64,000 bases of DNA from DMER64 sp964600385. Its GTDB lineage: Bacteria; Bacteroidota; Bacteroidia; Bacteroidales; UBA932. Where the stretch lies: the NCBI GenBank assembly GCA_964600385.1, contig CAZRJC010000002.1, positions 137,141 to 201,140 of the forward strand. Direction: 5' to 3'. Position numbers and translations under genes: made by a program. Each line of letters opens with the position of its first letter. Position 1 is the first letter of the stretch. The notes under the pieces are model-generated. The model did not search any database. It saw only the letters and a list, made by a program, of their open reading frames with translations, and had not been told where the DNA came from. Below, piece by piece: positions 1 to 8,402 of the stretch.

Positions 1-2
1 CG

Positions 3-341
3 GCGGCTTTCAAATTGTTAAGCAGAGATAACACCTTGCAGGATAAACTGCATTCGAATACAAAATACTTCATTGAACGGATGCAGGATGCCGGTTTTGA
101 TATCAAACCGTCTCAAAGTGCCATTTGTGCCGTTATGTTGTATGATGCCCGTTTGTCACAGGACTTTGCCGCCCTCCTCCAGCAGGAAGGAATTTACGTA
201 ACAGGGTTCTATTATCCGGTCGTACCAAAAGGTCAGGCCCGTATCCGCGTTCAGATTTCTGCGGGACACGAGCCTGTTCAGTTGGATAAGTGTGTAGATG
301 CTTTTATTAAAGTTGGCAGGCAGCTACACGTGATTAAGTGA
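3..341 (+). CDS. kbl: 2-amino-3-ketobutyrate CoA ligase (glycine C-acetyltransferase), C-terminal part
   Basis: This is the last 112 codons of a gene that begins before the window. Kbl is a PLP-dependent alpha-oxoamine synthase that joins 2-amino-3-ketobutyrate, from threonine dehydrogenase, with CoA to give glycine and acetyl-CoA in the cytoplasm. The visible part is the C-terminal small domain, with the family's conserved stretches SAICAVMLYDA, GIYVTGFYYPVVP and ARIRVQISAGH, and a normal C-terminal end. The PLP lysine lies outside the window. The stop codon directly abuts the stop of the convergent PspC gene, with no intergenic base. With sdaA and gcvP nearby, the region is rich in serine/threonine/glycine metabolism. 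Confidence 0.93.
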   Translation, partial: AAFKLLSRDNTLQDKLHSNTKYFIERMQDAGFDIKPSQSAICAVMLYDARLSQDFAALLQQEGIYVTGFYYPVVPKGQARIRVQISAGHEPVQLDKCVDAFIKVGRQLHVIK

Positions 342-1883
342 TCAGAAGTCTAAATCATTAAAGATCTTTACTTCTTTTCTTGGTGATACTCCAAATTCGT
401 GCTCTACCGGATCACGGACAATAACTGTCATGTCGTGGGGTACATAAAGTCTGATTTTACTCAGATTGCCTTTCCAGGGATGTTCTTCGGTGGTAGTAAA
501 TGCCTTGATAGTAAGTACGTTGCCTTCCTGGCTCAACACAGGCTTGCTCTCTTCTGCCGAAATTTCCGCTCCCCGTTCCGAGCTGCCAAATGCATGAGAC
601 CTGATCCGGATAAAAGGAGTTTCTTCATTGGACTGACGAATAACGGTAACGCCAGGGAATGCGGTAACGCTTAAATCTTTACGTTTTCCCTCGATCCAGC
701 CAAGCCGGTAGTGTGATTCGTCTGCTTCCAGAAGATAGTTTTCATGGGGGAAATCGCGGTCTGCTTCAAGATCAATGTAAAGGGTGTCAGAAGTAAGCGC
801 CAGGTCAATAGTTTCATTGAAATCAGCATTACGACTGAAATTTTTGAGACCGTGGGCACTTACAGCAATCAGGCCTATTATCGAGGAAATCCACAGAATG
901 ATCATGCTTACCCCCAGCCATTTATGTCCCCTGATGTTAAACAGAAGCACACAGCCAAGGTAAATAAGGCCAATCAGAGGCAGTCCGATTACCATGAGTA
1001 CGAATATCTTAAGTAAAACTGGATTTCCGCTGAATGCAATCAGGTCAAGGAAAGATGTGGGTACCGCACTAAGGGCATATCCGCCGGCAAAGAAAGCTAC
1101 TACCAAACCAATAAGTACCGATGTGCTCACAAGAAGGAAAAATCCGCCAATCAGAATTGCAAAAATCCTTCCGATAACGTACCAGAATCTGTTGCCTCCC
1201 GATCTGTTCACAGACGCGTTTCTATGTTCCTGTTCATGACGATAAGGCCTGTTTTTGCGTCTGGTATTCTGCACTTCTCTGGCAGACAGGGGTTCCCCTC
1301 TCATAGCGTATCTGTCTTCCACATTGCGGGCTGCCGGGACTATAATCCACATGCCAATATAAACCAGAATCAAAAGCCAGGAAAGGCCAAAGGTTATATT
1401 ATGCATATGATCGTTAAATACGGCATATTTAAAGGCCGAGGAACCAAGGACAAGAGCAACAAGAAGTACCCTTACAAGAATTGTGTCAATATTGAAATAC
1501 GCTGCAATCCCCGAACAGACCCCGCCTGCTACACGGTGTTCTGTGTCACGGTAAAGTCTTTTGGGCACTCTTCTGGCTTCTGCAGTAAAATCATAAGAAC
1601 GCCCGGACGTTTCATCCGAACTATCTTCAATGACCTCGGGTGTTCCCATGATCTCCAGGACTTCATCCACGTTGGCCTTGGAAACTACTTTATTTCCCAT
1701 CTCGGTCCTTTCGGATAAAAGTTCCGCAATGCGTTCTTCTATCCCGTCTATGATTTCGGCCCCTCCATCCTCTCCTGAATAATAACGACGCAGGTGATCG
1801 AGATACACTTTCAGAACACGGTATGCATCTTCGGTCAGCGTGAAAGGTATTTTATTGATACTGACTTTTATTACTTTATTCAT
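342..1883 (-). CDS. PspC-domain membrane protein, long form
   Basis: A 513-residue membrane protein. Residues about 1-85 form a helical N-terminal region (TEDAYRVLKVYLDHLRR, EERIAELL) that also occurs in the shorter paralogue at 2248-2847. A PspC domain follows at about 107-187 (KRLYRDTEHRVAGGVCSGIAAYF, then hydrophobic segments), interrupted by an insert near residue 155. Three or so further membrane segments lie between 235 and 355, and the last 150 residues look like a soluble beta-rich domain. PspC-family proteins elsewhere take part in envelope-stress sensing; the role here is inferred. The start overlaps the stop of padR by ATGA, so the two are probably translated together. It reads toward kbl and abuts it. 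Confidence 0.85.
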   Translation of the reverse strand: MNKVIKVSINKIPFTLTEDAYRVLKVYLDHLRRYYSGEDGGAEIIDGIEERIAELLSERTEMGNKVVSKANVDEVLEIMGTPEVIEDSSDETSGRSYDFTAEARRVPKRLYRDTEHRVAGGVCSGIAAYFNIDTILVRVLLVALVLGSSAFKYAVFNDHMHNITFGLSWLLILVYIGMWIIVPAARNVEDRYAMRGEPLSAREVQNTRRKNRPYRHEQEHRNASVNRSGGNRFWYVIGRIFAILIGGFFLLVSTSVLIGLVVAFFAGGYALSAVPTSFLDLIAFSGNPVLLKIFVLMVIGLPLIGLIYLGCVLLFNIRGHKWLGVSMIILWISSIIGLIAVSAHGLKNFSRNADFNETIDLALTSDTLYIDLEADRDFPHENYLLEADESHYRLGWIEGKRKDLSVTAFPGVTVIRQSNEETPFIRIRSHAFGSSERGAEISAEESKPVLSQEGNVLTIKAFTTTEEHPWKGNLSKIRLYVPHDMTVIVRDPVEHEFGVSPRKEVKIFNDLDF

Positions 1884-2212
1884 TTTCGTAAGAGTTCAAG
1901 TGTTTCAACAATCTCGGTCCATGCTTTATCCATATCCTGTAAAACCTCACGTCCCTTGTCGGTGAGGGTATAGTATTTCCTGGGAGGTCCCTGGGGGGAT
2001 TCTTCCCACCGGTAGGTTAATAAACCCTGATTCTTTTGTCTTGTCAAAAGAGGATACAGTGTTCCTTCCACCACAATGATCCTTGCATCTTTAAGCTTAC
2101 CAATCAGTTCAGAGGCGTAAGCGTCGCTCTTGTTAAGCACGCTCAGAATGCAATATTCCAAAACGCCTTTTCGCATCTGCGACTTAATGTTATCTGTATT
2201 ATTCTCGTTCAT
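1880..2212 (-). CDS. PadR-family transcriptional regulator
   Basis: A 110-residue winged-helix protein. The family pattern is clear: KGVLEYCILSVLNKSDAYASEL for the first helices, then EGTLYPLLTRQKNQGLL as the recognition region and the wing QGPPRKYYTLTDKGREVL, followed by a C-terminal dimerisation helix. PadR regulators usually repress neighbouring membrane or transport genes in response to a small ligand. It sits between two PspC-domain genes on the same strand and shares an ATGA overlap with the downstream one, so it most likely controls this three-gene unit. I see no convincing -7 box directly upstream (2213-2247); transcription probably comes from before the short PspC gene. Confidence 0.92.
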   Translation of the reverse strand: MNENNTDNIKSQMRKGVLEYCILSVLNKSDAYASELIGKLKDARIIVVEGTLYPLLTRQKNQGLLTYRWEESPQGPPRKYYTLTDKGREVLQDMDKAWTEIVETLELLRK

Positions 2213-2247
2213 AATCTAAATTTTTAATTAATAACATATTGACGGAA

Positions 2248-2847
2248 TTAGCGGCGCCCGCCATACCTGCGCAGATTTTCCGCCGTGACGGGTAATCCGC
2301 GCATTTCAAGTTTCTCTGAAGCCGTACGTGCCTTGGGAACGGCAATCCATAATATAACATAGATCCAGAATCCAGCACTGCCAAGGAACAAGGCAACAAC
2401 GGCAATCACGCGCATGAGAACGGTGTCTATGTCAAAATAAGCTGCCAAACCGCTGCAGACACCACCTATCATGGAGTCGTCAGGGTCGCGGTAAAAACGC
2501 CTGCGTGGTCTCTGGCCTGCCCCGTCGTATTTTTCGTACCCGTCTGAAGTGGCCGAATGACGACGTGTTTTCTTACCCTGTTCGTTTTCTTCCGCAGAAT
2601 CATTGGGGTAACCCAATTGTAAAATAACCCGTTCAACAATGGCAATTGTAACTACCTCGCTTTTCCCTTTTGTGTATTCATAAAAAAGCTCGGCAATGCG
2701 TTGTTCAACATCTTCCATTACTTCCGGAGCCTCCCGTGTGTCCATTTCACTGCGAAAACGCTCCAGGTACAGATCAAGTTTTTGGTAGGCATCTTCTTCA
2801 ATTACAAAGCTGCTACCTCCGATTCCGACATTTACTACTTTCTTCAT
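2248..2847 (-). CDS. PspC-domain protein, short form
   Basis: A 199-residue protein. The N-terminal 85 residues resemble those of the long PspC protein at 342-1883 (EDAYQKLDLYLERFR, VEQRIAELFYEY). A hydrophilic linker follows, then a PspC domain at about 114-175 (RRRFYRDPDDSMIGGVCSGLAAYFDIDTVLMRV and two hydrophobic stretches ending in YVILWIAVPKA). The tail RGLPVTAENLRRYGG is short and polar. It is the first gene of the minus-strand unit PspC-PadR-PspC and has a candidate -7 box at 2896-2903. The shared N-terminal module suggests it arose by duplication with the long form. Function beyond membrane-stress association is unknown. Confidence 0.85.
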   Translation of the reverse strand: MKKVVNVGIGGSSFVIEEDAYQKLDLYLERFRSEMDTREAPEVMEDVEQRIAELFYEYTKGKSEVVTIAIVERVILQLGYPNDSAEENEQGKKTRRHSATSDGYEKYDGAGQRPRRRFYRDPDDSMIGGVCSGLAAYFDIDTVLMRVIAVVALFLGSAGFWIYVILWIAVPKARTASEKLEMRGLPVTAENLRRYGGRR

Positions 2848-2895
2848 TTGTATTAGTTTTTTTTAGTATTTGGTCCTTGTTAGAATTTGATGACG

Positions 2896-2903
2896 CAAAG
2901 ATA
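2896..2903 (-). promoter_or_regulatory. Bacteroidota -7 box for the PspC-PadR-PspC unit
   Basis: The minus strand reads TATCTTTG, a perfect TAnnTTTG match, about 48 nt before the ATG at 2847. A TTG lies 26 nt upstream, further than the usual 19-21 nt, so the -33 element is uncertain. Confidence 0.55.
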
Positions 2904-2979
2904 TATAAATAATTTGATACCTTGTATCGCAAGGTACTGAATTTTTAATAAAATATGTAAAATTTCTTTTTTGATGGCG

Positions 2980-2987
2980 TATCTTTG
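2980..2987 (+). promoter_or_regulatory. -7 box TATCTTTG, 4 nt before the sdaA start
   Basis: TATCTTTG is followed by four bases and then ATG at 2992. With the usual Bacteroidota geometry the transcript would start at or within about 3 nt of the start codon, making the mRNA leaderless. No clear -33 TTTG is visible at the right distance. This box also decides the start choice for sdaA: upstream in-frame start codons lie inside or before the promoter. Confidence 0.6.
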
Positions 2988-2991
2988 TCTC

Positions 2992-4185
2992 ATGGAGAGT
3001 ATTAAGGAAATATATAAAATCGGGCACGGGCCTTCAAGTTCACACACAATGGGCCCGAGGAATGCAGCGTTGATATTCGGAGACAAAAATCGGGAAGCGG
3101 AACGCTTTCTTGTAACATTATATGGTAGCCTGGCAGCAACAGGAAAAGGTCATCTTACGGATCTGGCTATTATTTCAGCTTTTGAACCCAGGCCTGTCGA
3201 GATAGTATGGAATACAGATGCTGTTCCCCATCCTCATCCCAATGGAATGGAGTTTGTGGCTTATGATAATCAAGGCAACGAATTGGATCGGTGGCTGACT
3301 TTCAGTATAGGGGGAGCTGATATTTCCGATACCGGCATTAGGACAGACAGACACGTTATCTATCCTCTCAGGAATATGGCTGCCATCCTGGATTATTGCA
3401 GGAGTAACGGCATTCAGTTCTGGGAATATGTTGCCAGATATGAAGACCGTGATATTTGGGATTATCTTGCTACCGTATGGGATACCATGCAGCAAGCTAT
3501 TCAGAGAGGGCTTGAAAACGAAAGCGTCCTGCCCGGGCCTCTTCATTTGGCGCGTAGAGCTACATCTTATTATACTAAAGCCCAAGCATATAAGGGGTCC
3601 ATGCAGCGACGGGCATTTGCATTTTCTTATGCCCTTGCCGTTGCTGAGGAAAATGCTGCCGGAGGATTGATTGTCACGGCTCCCACCTGCGGAAGCTGCG
3701 GTGTGATTCCCGCCGTCATGTATCTCGATAAGACTTGTTATTCCTTTTCCGATAAGCGCATCCTCAGAGCCCTGGCCACGGCCGGACTGGTAGGGAACCT
3801 TATAAAAACGAATGCATCCATTTCCGGCGCCGAGGTGGGATGCCAGGGAGAAGTGGGTTCTGCCTGCTCAATGGCAGCAGCAGCAGGCGTACAACTTTTT
3901 GGAGGCAGTATTGCCCAGGTGGAATATGCAGCAAGCATGGGAATGGAACATTTTCTGGGCCTTACGTGCGATCCGGTCTGCGGCCTGGTCCAGATCCCCT
4001 GTATTGAAAGGAATGCTTTTGCAGCTACCCGGGCCATTGATGCCAATATGTATGCGTTATTATCCGACGGGACACACAGAGTGAGTTTCGACAATGTCAT
4101 ACAGGTAATGAAACAAACGGGGCACGATCTTCCCTCTTTATATAAGGAAACATCTGAAGGCGGACTGGCCGTTTTGCACCATTGA
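2992..4185 (+). CDS. sdaA: L-serine ammonia-lyase, single-chain, iron-sulfur type
   Basis: A 397-residue enzyme that deaminates L-serine to pyruvate and ammonia using a labile [4Fe-4S] cluster. The N-terminal beta domain opens with SIKEIYKIGHGPSSSHTMGP, the substrate-binding SSSHT signature. The C-terminal alpha domain carries TAPTCGSCGVIPA, the NASISGAEVGCQGEVGSACSMAAAA block and the CDPVCGLVQIPCIERN block, which supply the cluster cysteines. Length and order match fused one-chain enzymes. I chose ATG 2992 because the family starts with ESIKE-type residues and because a -7 box ends 4 nt upstream; the reading frame continues to earlier ATG/TTG codons that would lie within the promoter. It stands alone, 55 nt before trxA, and probably feeds pyruvate formation from serine. 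Confidence 0.95.
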   Translation: MESIKEIYKIGHGPSSSHTMGPRNAALIFGDKNREAERFLVTLYGSLAATGKGHLTDLAIISAFEPRPVEIVWNTDAVPHPHPNGMEFVAYDNQGNELDRWLTFSIGGADISDTGIRTDRHVIYPLRNMAAILDYCRSNGIQFWEYVARYEDRDIWDYLATVWDTMQQAIQRGLENESVLPGPLHLARRATSYYTKAQAYKGSMQRRAFAFSYALAVAEENAAGGLIVTAPTCGSCGVIPAVMYLDKTCYSFSDKRILRALATAGLVGNLIKTNASISGAEVGCQGEVGSACSMAAAAGVQLFGGSIAQVEYAASMGMEHFLGLTCDPVCGLVQIPCIERNAFAATRAIDANMYALLSDGTHRVSFDNVIQVMKQTGHDLPSLYKETSEGGLAVLHH

Positions 4186-4240
4186 AAATGTTTTCTTATT
4201 TTTACATAAAGATAAAACAATAATTTTTATTTAATTTATT

Positions 4241-4561
4241 ATGAGCCAAACAGTAACAGATGCGAATTTCAGTATGGTGGTATTAAAATCACCCATTCCC
4301 GTATTAGTGGATTTTTGGGCTACGTGGTGCGGCCCCTGTCGTCAGATAGCCCCTGTGGTGGATGAAATTTCTCAGGAATTCGAGGGAAAGGTTCTCGTAT
4401 GTAAGTGCGATGTGGACGCTTCTTCGGAAACTCCTGCCAAATATATGATACGCAGTATCCCTACCCTGCTTTTTTTCAAGAATGGCGAATTGGTACACAA
4501 AATTGTAGGTGCCACCAACAAACAGACCATTGTTGAAAAACTTAACTCTTTATTAAATTAA
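4241..4561 (+). CDS. trxA: Thioredoxin
   Basis: A 106-residue classical thioredoxin with the active site WCGPC at residues 29-33, the buried region VLVDFWATWCGPCRQIAP, the cis-proline loop RSIPTL around residue 74 and the glycine-rich end KIVGATNK. It has no signal peptide, so it should reduce protein disulfides in the cytoplasm. Unusual for the family is a second pair of cysteines, CKC, at residues 54 and 56 in the third strand, where polar or hydrophobic residues are normal. The outer-membrane barrel gene begins 5 nt after its stop, so the two are probably cotranscribed. Confidence 0.95.
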   Translation: MSQTVTDANFSMVVLKSPIPVLVDFWATWCGPCRQIAPVVDEISQEFEGKVLVCKCDVDASSETPAKYMIRSIPTLLFFKNGELVHKIVGATNKQTIVEKLNSLLN

Positions 4562-4566
4562 ACGTT

Positions 4567-5181
4567 ATGAAAAAAATCTTGTTCTCGCTGGCGCTCCTTT
4601 TATGCATGAGTCTGACCGCTAATGCTCAAGGTAGTTTTGTGGTAAAGGCCGGATTGAATTTTAATAAACTGGATGATATTAGAATTAACAATCTGGAACA
4701 GTCCTGGAATGCACAGACCGGTTTTCATGCCGGTATTGGCGCTCAATACAGAATTCCGCTTGTGGGTCTTTCGTTCCAGCCCGAGATCCTTTACAGCCGA
4801 ATGCGTACCGATATTTTCGGGGAAGTGGGTTCTGAATCATACCAATTCCGTATGGATTATCTGGATGTTCCCATTAATGTACAGTGGGGTATCAATATCC
4901 TTTTCCTGCGTCCGTACATATTCGCAGCTCCTTATGTAAGATATGCCATATCGAAAGGAGAATTCCTGGAGCATGTGAATTGGGACGATATCAACCGGTT
5001 CGACTATGGGTTAAGCCTGGGCGCCGGACTGGAAATCTGGAAACTGCAGATATCCGGTAAATACAGCTGGAGCTTCGGAAAGCTGGCCCATAACGGGTCC
5101 TTTCATATAGATTCCGATGATTGGAAACTCGACGACGCCAACATGAGAGGCTTTGAACTCTCTGTTGCGTTCCTGTTCTAG
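4567..5181 (+). CDS. PorT-like outer-membrane beta-barrel protein
   Basis: A 204-residue exported protein. A signal peptide spans about residues 1-20 (basic start, LLFSLALLLC-type core, ending ANAQ). The rest alternates polar and aromatic strands such as SFVVKAGLNFNKL, GFHAGIGAQYRIP and LSLGAGLEIWKLQISGKYSW, and ends in FELSVAFLF, a typical C-terminal barrel strand closing in phenylalanine. This pattern fits the small 8- to 10-strand outer-membrane barrels of Bacteroidota (OMP_b-brl/PorT type). Ligand and role are not evident. It lies 5 nt after trxA and 3 nt before the polyprenyl synthase gene. Confidence 0.8.
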   Translation: MKKILFSLALLLCMSLTANAQGSFVVKAGLNFNKLDDIRINNLEQSWNAQTGFHAGIGAQYRIPLVGLSFQPEILYSRMRTDIFGEVGSESYQFRMDYLDVPINVQWGINILFLRPYIFAAPYVRYAISKGEFLEHVNWDDINRFDYGLSLGAGLEIWKLQISGKYSWSFGKLAHNGSFHIDSDDWKLDDANMRGFELSVAFLF

Positions 5182-5184
5182 CCA

Positions 5185-6159
5185 ATGCATGATTTCAATA
5201 AGATAAAGCTGTCTTTGAACCCTCACTGGGAGGCGTTTGAATATCTTTTCAGGACAGCTTTATCTTCTTCACATACCCTTATTTCCACCATTAACGCTTA
5301 CTTGCTTAACAGGCCCGGGAAGCAGTTGCGTCCGGCGCTTGCCATTCTTTCTGCCTATGCCTGCGGGACTCCGGGTCCTCTGACTCATGCCGTGGCCGCC
5401 GTGGCCGAGATGCTCCATACAGCTTCGTTGCTTCATGACGATGTCGCAGACAACGCCGACATGCGTCGCGGGGGATGGAGTGTCCAGAAGCTTTTTGGAG
5501 CACAGGCCTCCATCCTGCTCGGAGACTTCTGGTTTGCAAGGGCTTTCCAGCTGTTACTCGATTATGAAGGAAAGGATTTGTTGCCGTTATATGCAGAAGC
5601 CATAAGGGGTCTGAGCGAAGGTGAACTGCTCCAGATGGAGAAAGCCCAGACGCTCGATATCAATTGCGAAGAATACTATAAAATATGTGCCGCCAAGACG
5701 GTGTCACTGTTCAAGGCTGCCATGGTCTCCGGTGCGCTTTCTGTCCCCGAGAAAGAATCGGCAAGACAAACTGTTCCCGTTATTGAACAGATTGCATATC
5801 ACATGGGCATGGCCTTCCAGATAAGGGATGACATGTTGGATTACCGGCCCGAAATCAGCTCGGGAAAGCCGGCCTATATTGACATCTCTGAATCAAAAAT
5901 TACCCTTCCTTTGCTGGGAGCACTGGAACAGGCCGGGGATAAAAAGAATAGACCGTTGGTGGCAGGATGGATAAAACAGACGGTAGCAGGGAGCAATCTG
6001 GCCCTGCAACAGATCATTCAATTCGTAGACACCTATAAAGGAATGGAGTACGCCCAGCGGATCTGCAGGCAACATACAGATAAGGCCGGCGAGTTGATTA
6101 ATCGGCTGCCTGCGTCTGAATGGCGGGATTATCTAATGCAAATTTCAGATACGTTATAG
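5185..6159 (+). CDS. Polyprenyl diphosphate synthase (trans-prenyltransferase)
   Basis: A 324-residue E-isoprenyl diphosphate synthase that lengthens farnesyl diphosphate with isopentenyl diphosphate, here probably for the menaquinone side chain. The first aspartate-rich motif is DDVAD at 85-89 in SLLHDDVADNADMRRG; the second is in FQIRDDMLDY near residue 214. The substrate-binding NRPGKQLRPAL (42-52) is intact. The residues two to five before the first motif are small or medium (TASLLH), which allows a long product; chain length cannot be read from this alone. The final 62 bp overlap the convergent trmB gene. Confidence 0.9.
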   Translation: MHDFNKIKLSLNPHWEAFEYLFRTALSSSHTLISTINAYLLNRPGKQLRPALAILSAYACGTPGPLTHAVAAVAEMLHTASLLHDDVADNADMRRGGWSVQKLFGAQASILLGDFWFARAFQLLLDYEGKDLLPLYAEAIRGLSEGELLQMEKAQTLDINCEEYYKICAAKTVSLFKAAMVSGALSVPEKESARQTVPVIEQIAYHMGMAFQIRDDMLDYRPEISSGKPAYIDISESKITLPLLGALEQAGDKKNRPLVAGWIKQTVAGSNLALQQIIQFVDTYKGMEYAQRICRQHTDKAGELINRLPASEWRDYLMQISDTL

Positions 6160-6799
6160 CCTTCCCCTGTGCCAGAAAATGGCTTTCGTAATAGGTCCTT
6201 ATAGAAAGAATCTCTCTGGCGGGCACTTCTCCGCTGCCGTAAATATCCGGAATTGCCTCCAGGATTCTCATGTCTTCCCTTTGCTCCACCACCTCTTTCG
6301 TATAATCAAATAATTCCCGGCTGTCTGTTTTCAGATGAATGACTGCTCCGGGCTTCAGGAAGTCCTTGTATTTGTTCAGGAAGACAGGCGAAGTAAGCCT
6401 TTTGTTTTCTCTTTTGGGCTGAGGATCGGGGAATGTGATCCAGATCTCCGATATTTCTTCGGGCCCGAAGAAACTTTCAATAAATTCTATACGTCCGCGG
6501 ACAAATGCAACGTTGGAACGTTGTTCTTCCAGGGCTGTTCTGGCACCGCGCCACAACCTGGCTCCTTTTATATCCATGCCGAGAAAATTCATGTCCTCAT
6601 GCAATCTGGCCAGAGCGAGTGTATATTCTCCTTTCCCGCAACCAAGCTCCAGAACAATGGGCCGGTTGTTATCAAATACGTGCTCTCCCCAGCGCCCTTT
6701 CAGTTCATAATCCCGATGAAAAATTTCATCGAAAGGAGGTTGATAGAGGTTGTGGAAACTCTTATTTTCTTCAAATCTGCGGAGCTTGTCTTTTCCCAT
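6098..6799 (-). CDS. trmB: tRNA (guanine-N7)-methyltransferase
   Basis: A 233-residue SAM-dependent enzyme that methylates G46 in the tRNA variable loop. The SAM site is VLELGCGKGEYT (about 49-60); NFLGMDIKGARLWRGA and the catalytic/tRNA-binding block ITFPDPQPKRENKRLTSP follow in the family order. Length is normal. It is the last gene of the minus-strand group TPR-holB-ricT-gldH-trmB, 3 nt after gldH. Its last 20 codons overlap the 3' end of the polyprenyl synthase gene on the other strand. Confidence 0.95.
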   Translation of the reverse strand: MGKDKLRRFEENKSFHNLYQPPFDEIFHRDYELKGRWGEHVFDNNRPIVLELGCGKGEYTLALARLHEDMNFLGMDIKGARLWRGARTALEEQRSNVAFVRGRIEFIESFFGPEEISEIWITFPDPQPKRENKRLTSPVFLNKYKDFLKPGAVIHLKTDSRELFDYTKEVVEQREDMRILEAIPDIYGSGEVPAREILSIRTYYESHFLAQGKAITYLKFALDNPAIQTQAAD

Positions 6800-6802
6800 G
6801 TA

Positions 6803-7261
6803 TCAGTCAGATGTTTTTTCTATGAGTAGTCCTACGGAGGTTACTCCCTCCAGAAGACTCTGCGGCATATTGTGAAATAACCGCCATTTGACGGGATCTC
6901 CCGGATGCATCACCAGTGAATCTCTGAGAACAAAACGGTAATCGTTGTAAAGGCCCGATGATATCACGGACGATCCGGCCAGAGGAAGCCAGAATGTATC
7001 GGAGAGGAAGGCGGTTTGGATTTTCAATGATAAATATTGGTAGTTGTAATCGCGGGTCATGCGTACGTCCAGCAGTAAACGCCAGATGGTGGAATCTCTT
7101 GGTGTAAGTGTCAGCTCAACAGGTTTTGTCTTGTCCCATCCTCCGGCGGGCAGGAACGATTGCTCCTGATAGGACCCGGGCAAAGAGCAGGCGTTACAAG
7201 CCAGCAACAAAAAGAACGAAAGGAATACACAAATACCTCTATTTTTGCTGTTGTTGACCAT
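6803..7261 (-). CDS. gldH: Gliding-motility lipoprotein GldH family
   Basis: A 152-residue lipoprotein. The signal peptide is hydrophobic to LLLA and the lipobox cysteine is residue 22. The remainder (GGWDKTKPVELTLTP, YNYQYLSLKIQTAF, KWRLFHNMPQSLLEGVTSVGLLI) fits GldH, a lipoprotein needed for gliding in Flavobacterium; in non-gliding Bacteroidales its role is unclear. I chose ATG 7261 because it places a clean signal peptide at the N-terminus; the frame stays open upstream only because it overlaps the 3' end of ricT by 23 nt. The order holB-ricT-gldH is conserved in the phylum, which supports the call. Confidence 0.82.
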   Translation of the reverse strand: MVNNSKNRGICVFLSFFLLLACNACSLPGSYQEQSFLPAGGWDKTKPVELTLTPRDSTIWRLLLDVRMTRDYNYQYLSLKIQTAFLSDTFWLPLAGSSVISSGLYNDYRFVLRDSLVMHPGDPVKWRLFHNMPQSLLEGVTSVGLLIEKTSD

Positions 7262-8390
7262 TATTTTTTCGTCCCGGTTTCCTGTGTTTGTTTTTTGTTT
7301 GTTTGTCAAAACGGGTAATGCTGTCTTCTCCGGCGGCCGATTTGAATCCGTTATCTTCACGATTATTGTTGGGCCGTGTCAGCAGAGAGGGAACCTTTTC
7401 CCCTTTCTTATTGGCAGCCAGCATTTCCTTGACGTTGTGAATATCAACGGGCTGCATGTTGGTCATGCTGTGCGGATCGTAACTGAACCACATGATTCCT
7501 TTAAGAACGTCGGTCTTTACAAGATATACCGGTCCGTCTTCAGTTTCAATGGGATGGTTCACTGTGGGCATTTCCTTGTGGGCGTCCATGTAGACAGCCG
7601 TTTCGAAATTAATGCAGCATTTGAGTTTGGAACACTGTCCGGCCAGTTTCTGAGGGTTCAGGGAAAGATCCTGAATCCTGGCCGCCTGGGTCGTAATTGA
7701 ATTGAAATCGGCCATCCACCGGCTGCAACACAACTCCTGGCCGCAAACCCCCAACCCCCCAATCAGGCCGGCTTCCTGTCTGGCCCCGAACTGACGCATC
7801 TCAATTCTGATGGCGAATTCCGATGCAAATAACTTGATAAGTCGCCGGAAATCAACCCGTTCGTCGGCAATATAATAAAAGATGGCCTTGGACCCGTCAC
7901 CCTGAAATTCCACGTCGCCAATCTTCATCTGAAGTCCCTCATCGGCAGCAATCTGACGGGAGCGGATCATAACGTGATGTTCCCTGGCAATAGCTTCCTG
8001 CCATTTTTCCAGGTCGAGGAGTTTGGCTTTGCGGTAGATTTTTTTGAATTCGTAAGTCTCGGGATTAATATGCCTTCTGACCATTTGTTTGGCCACGGCT
8101 GCTCCGTCCAGATTTATGATGCCTATGTCGTGTCCGGTTGTCGCTTCTACGGCTACAATGTCCCCAACGGCCAGTTGCAGATCCGAGGTGTTTCGAAAGT
8201 ATCCCTTATGGGTGTTTTTGAAACGAATCTCATATATATCGGAATATTTACCCGGCGGAAAACCTTCAAGCCAGTCGAAAGTAGACAGCTTACAGCAACT
8301 GTATATCATCCTGCACCTGAGGTCTCCCTGCGGAATCCGTTCTACGGTGCAGCCCCGGGAACAGTCGTATTGTAATGTTGAATCTTCCAT
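7239..8390 (-). CDS. ricT: PSP1/RicT-family iron-sulfur protein
   Basis: A 383-residue PSP1-domain protein. The core has YEIRFKNTHKGYF, VAVEATTGHDIGIINL, MKIGDVEFQGDGSKAIFYY and RIEMRQFGARQEAGLIGGLG, followed by cysteine clusters CGQELCC and CSKLKCC that in Bacillus RicT (YaaT) contribute to [4Fe-4S] clusters. An extra N-terminal set of cysteines (residues 10, 14, 26, 32, 33) precedes the domain. The C-terminal 60 residues are a polar Lys/Asn/Gln-rich tail. In Bacillus, RicT works with RicA and RicF in RNA processing; its role in Bacteroidota is unknown. It lies 12 nt after holB, has its own -7 box inside the holB 3' end, and overlaps gldH. Confidence 0.88.
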   Translation of the reverse strand: MEDSTLQYDCSRGCTVERIPQGDLRCRMIYSCCKLSTFDWLEGFPPGKYSDIYEIRFKNTHKGYFRNTSDLQLAVGDIVAVEATTGHDIGIINLDGAAVAKQMVRRHINPETYEFKKIYRKAKLLDLEKWQEAIAREHHVMIRSRQIAADEGLQMKIGDVEFQGDGSKAIFYYIADERVDFRRLIKLFASEFAIRIEMRQFGARQEAGLIGGLGVCGQELCCSRWMADFNSITTQAARIQDLSLNPQKLAGQCSKLKCCINFETAVYMDAHKEMPTVNHPIETEDGPVYLVKTDVLKGIMWFSYDPHSMTNMQPVDIHNVKEMLAANKKGEKVPSLLTRPNNNREDNGFKSAAGEDSITRFDKQTKNKHRKPGRKNNGQQQQK

Positions 8391-8402
8391 CTGATCAATA
8401 AT

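Noticed and set aside
1224..1718. 164-codon plus-strand frame over the long PspC gene
   Set aside because: It is antisense to a recognisable PspC domain and lacks any domain signal.
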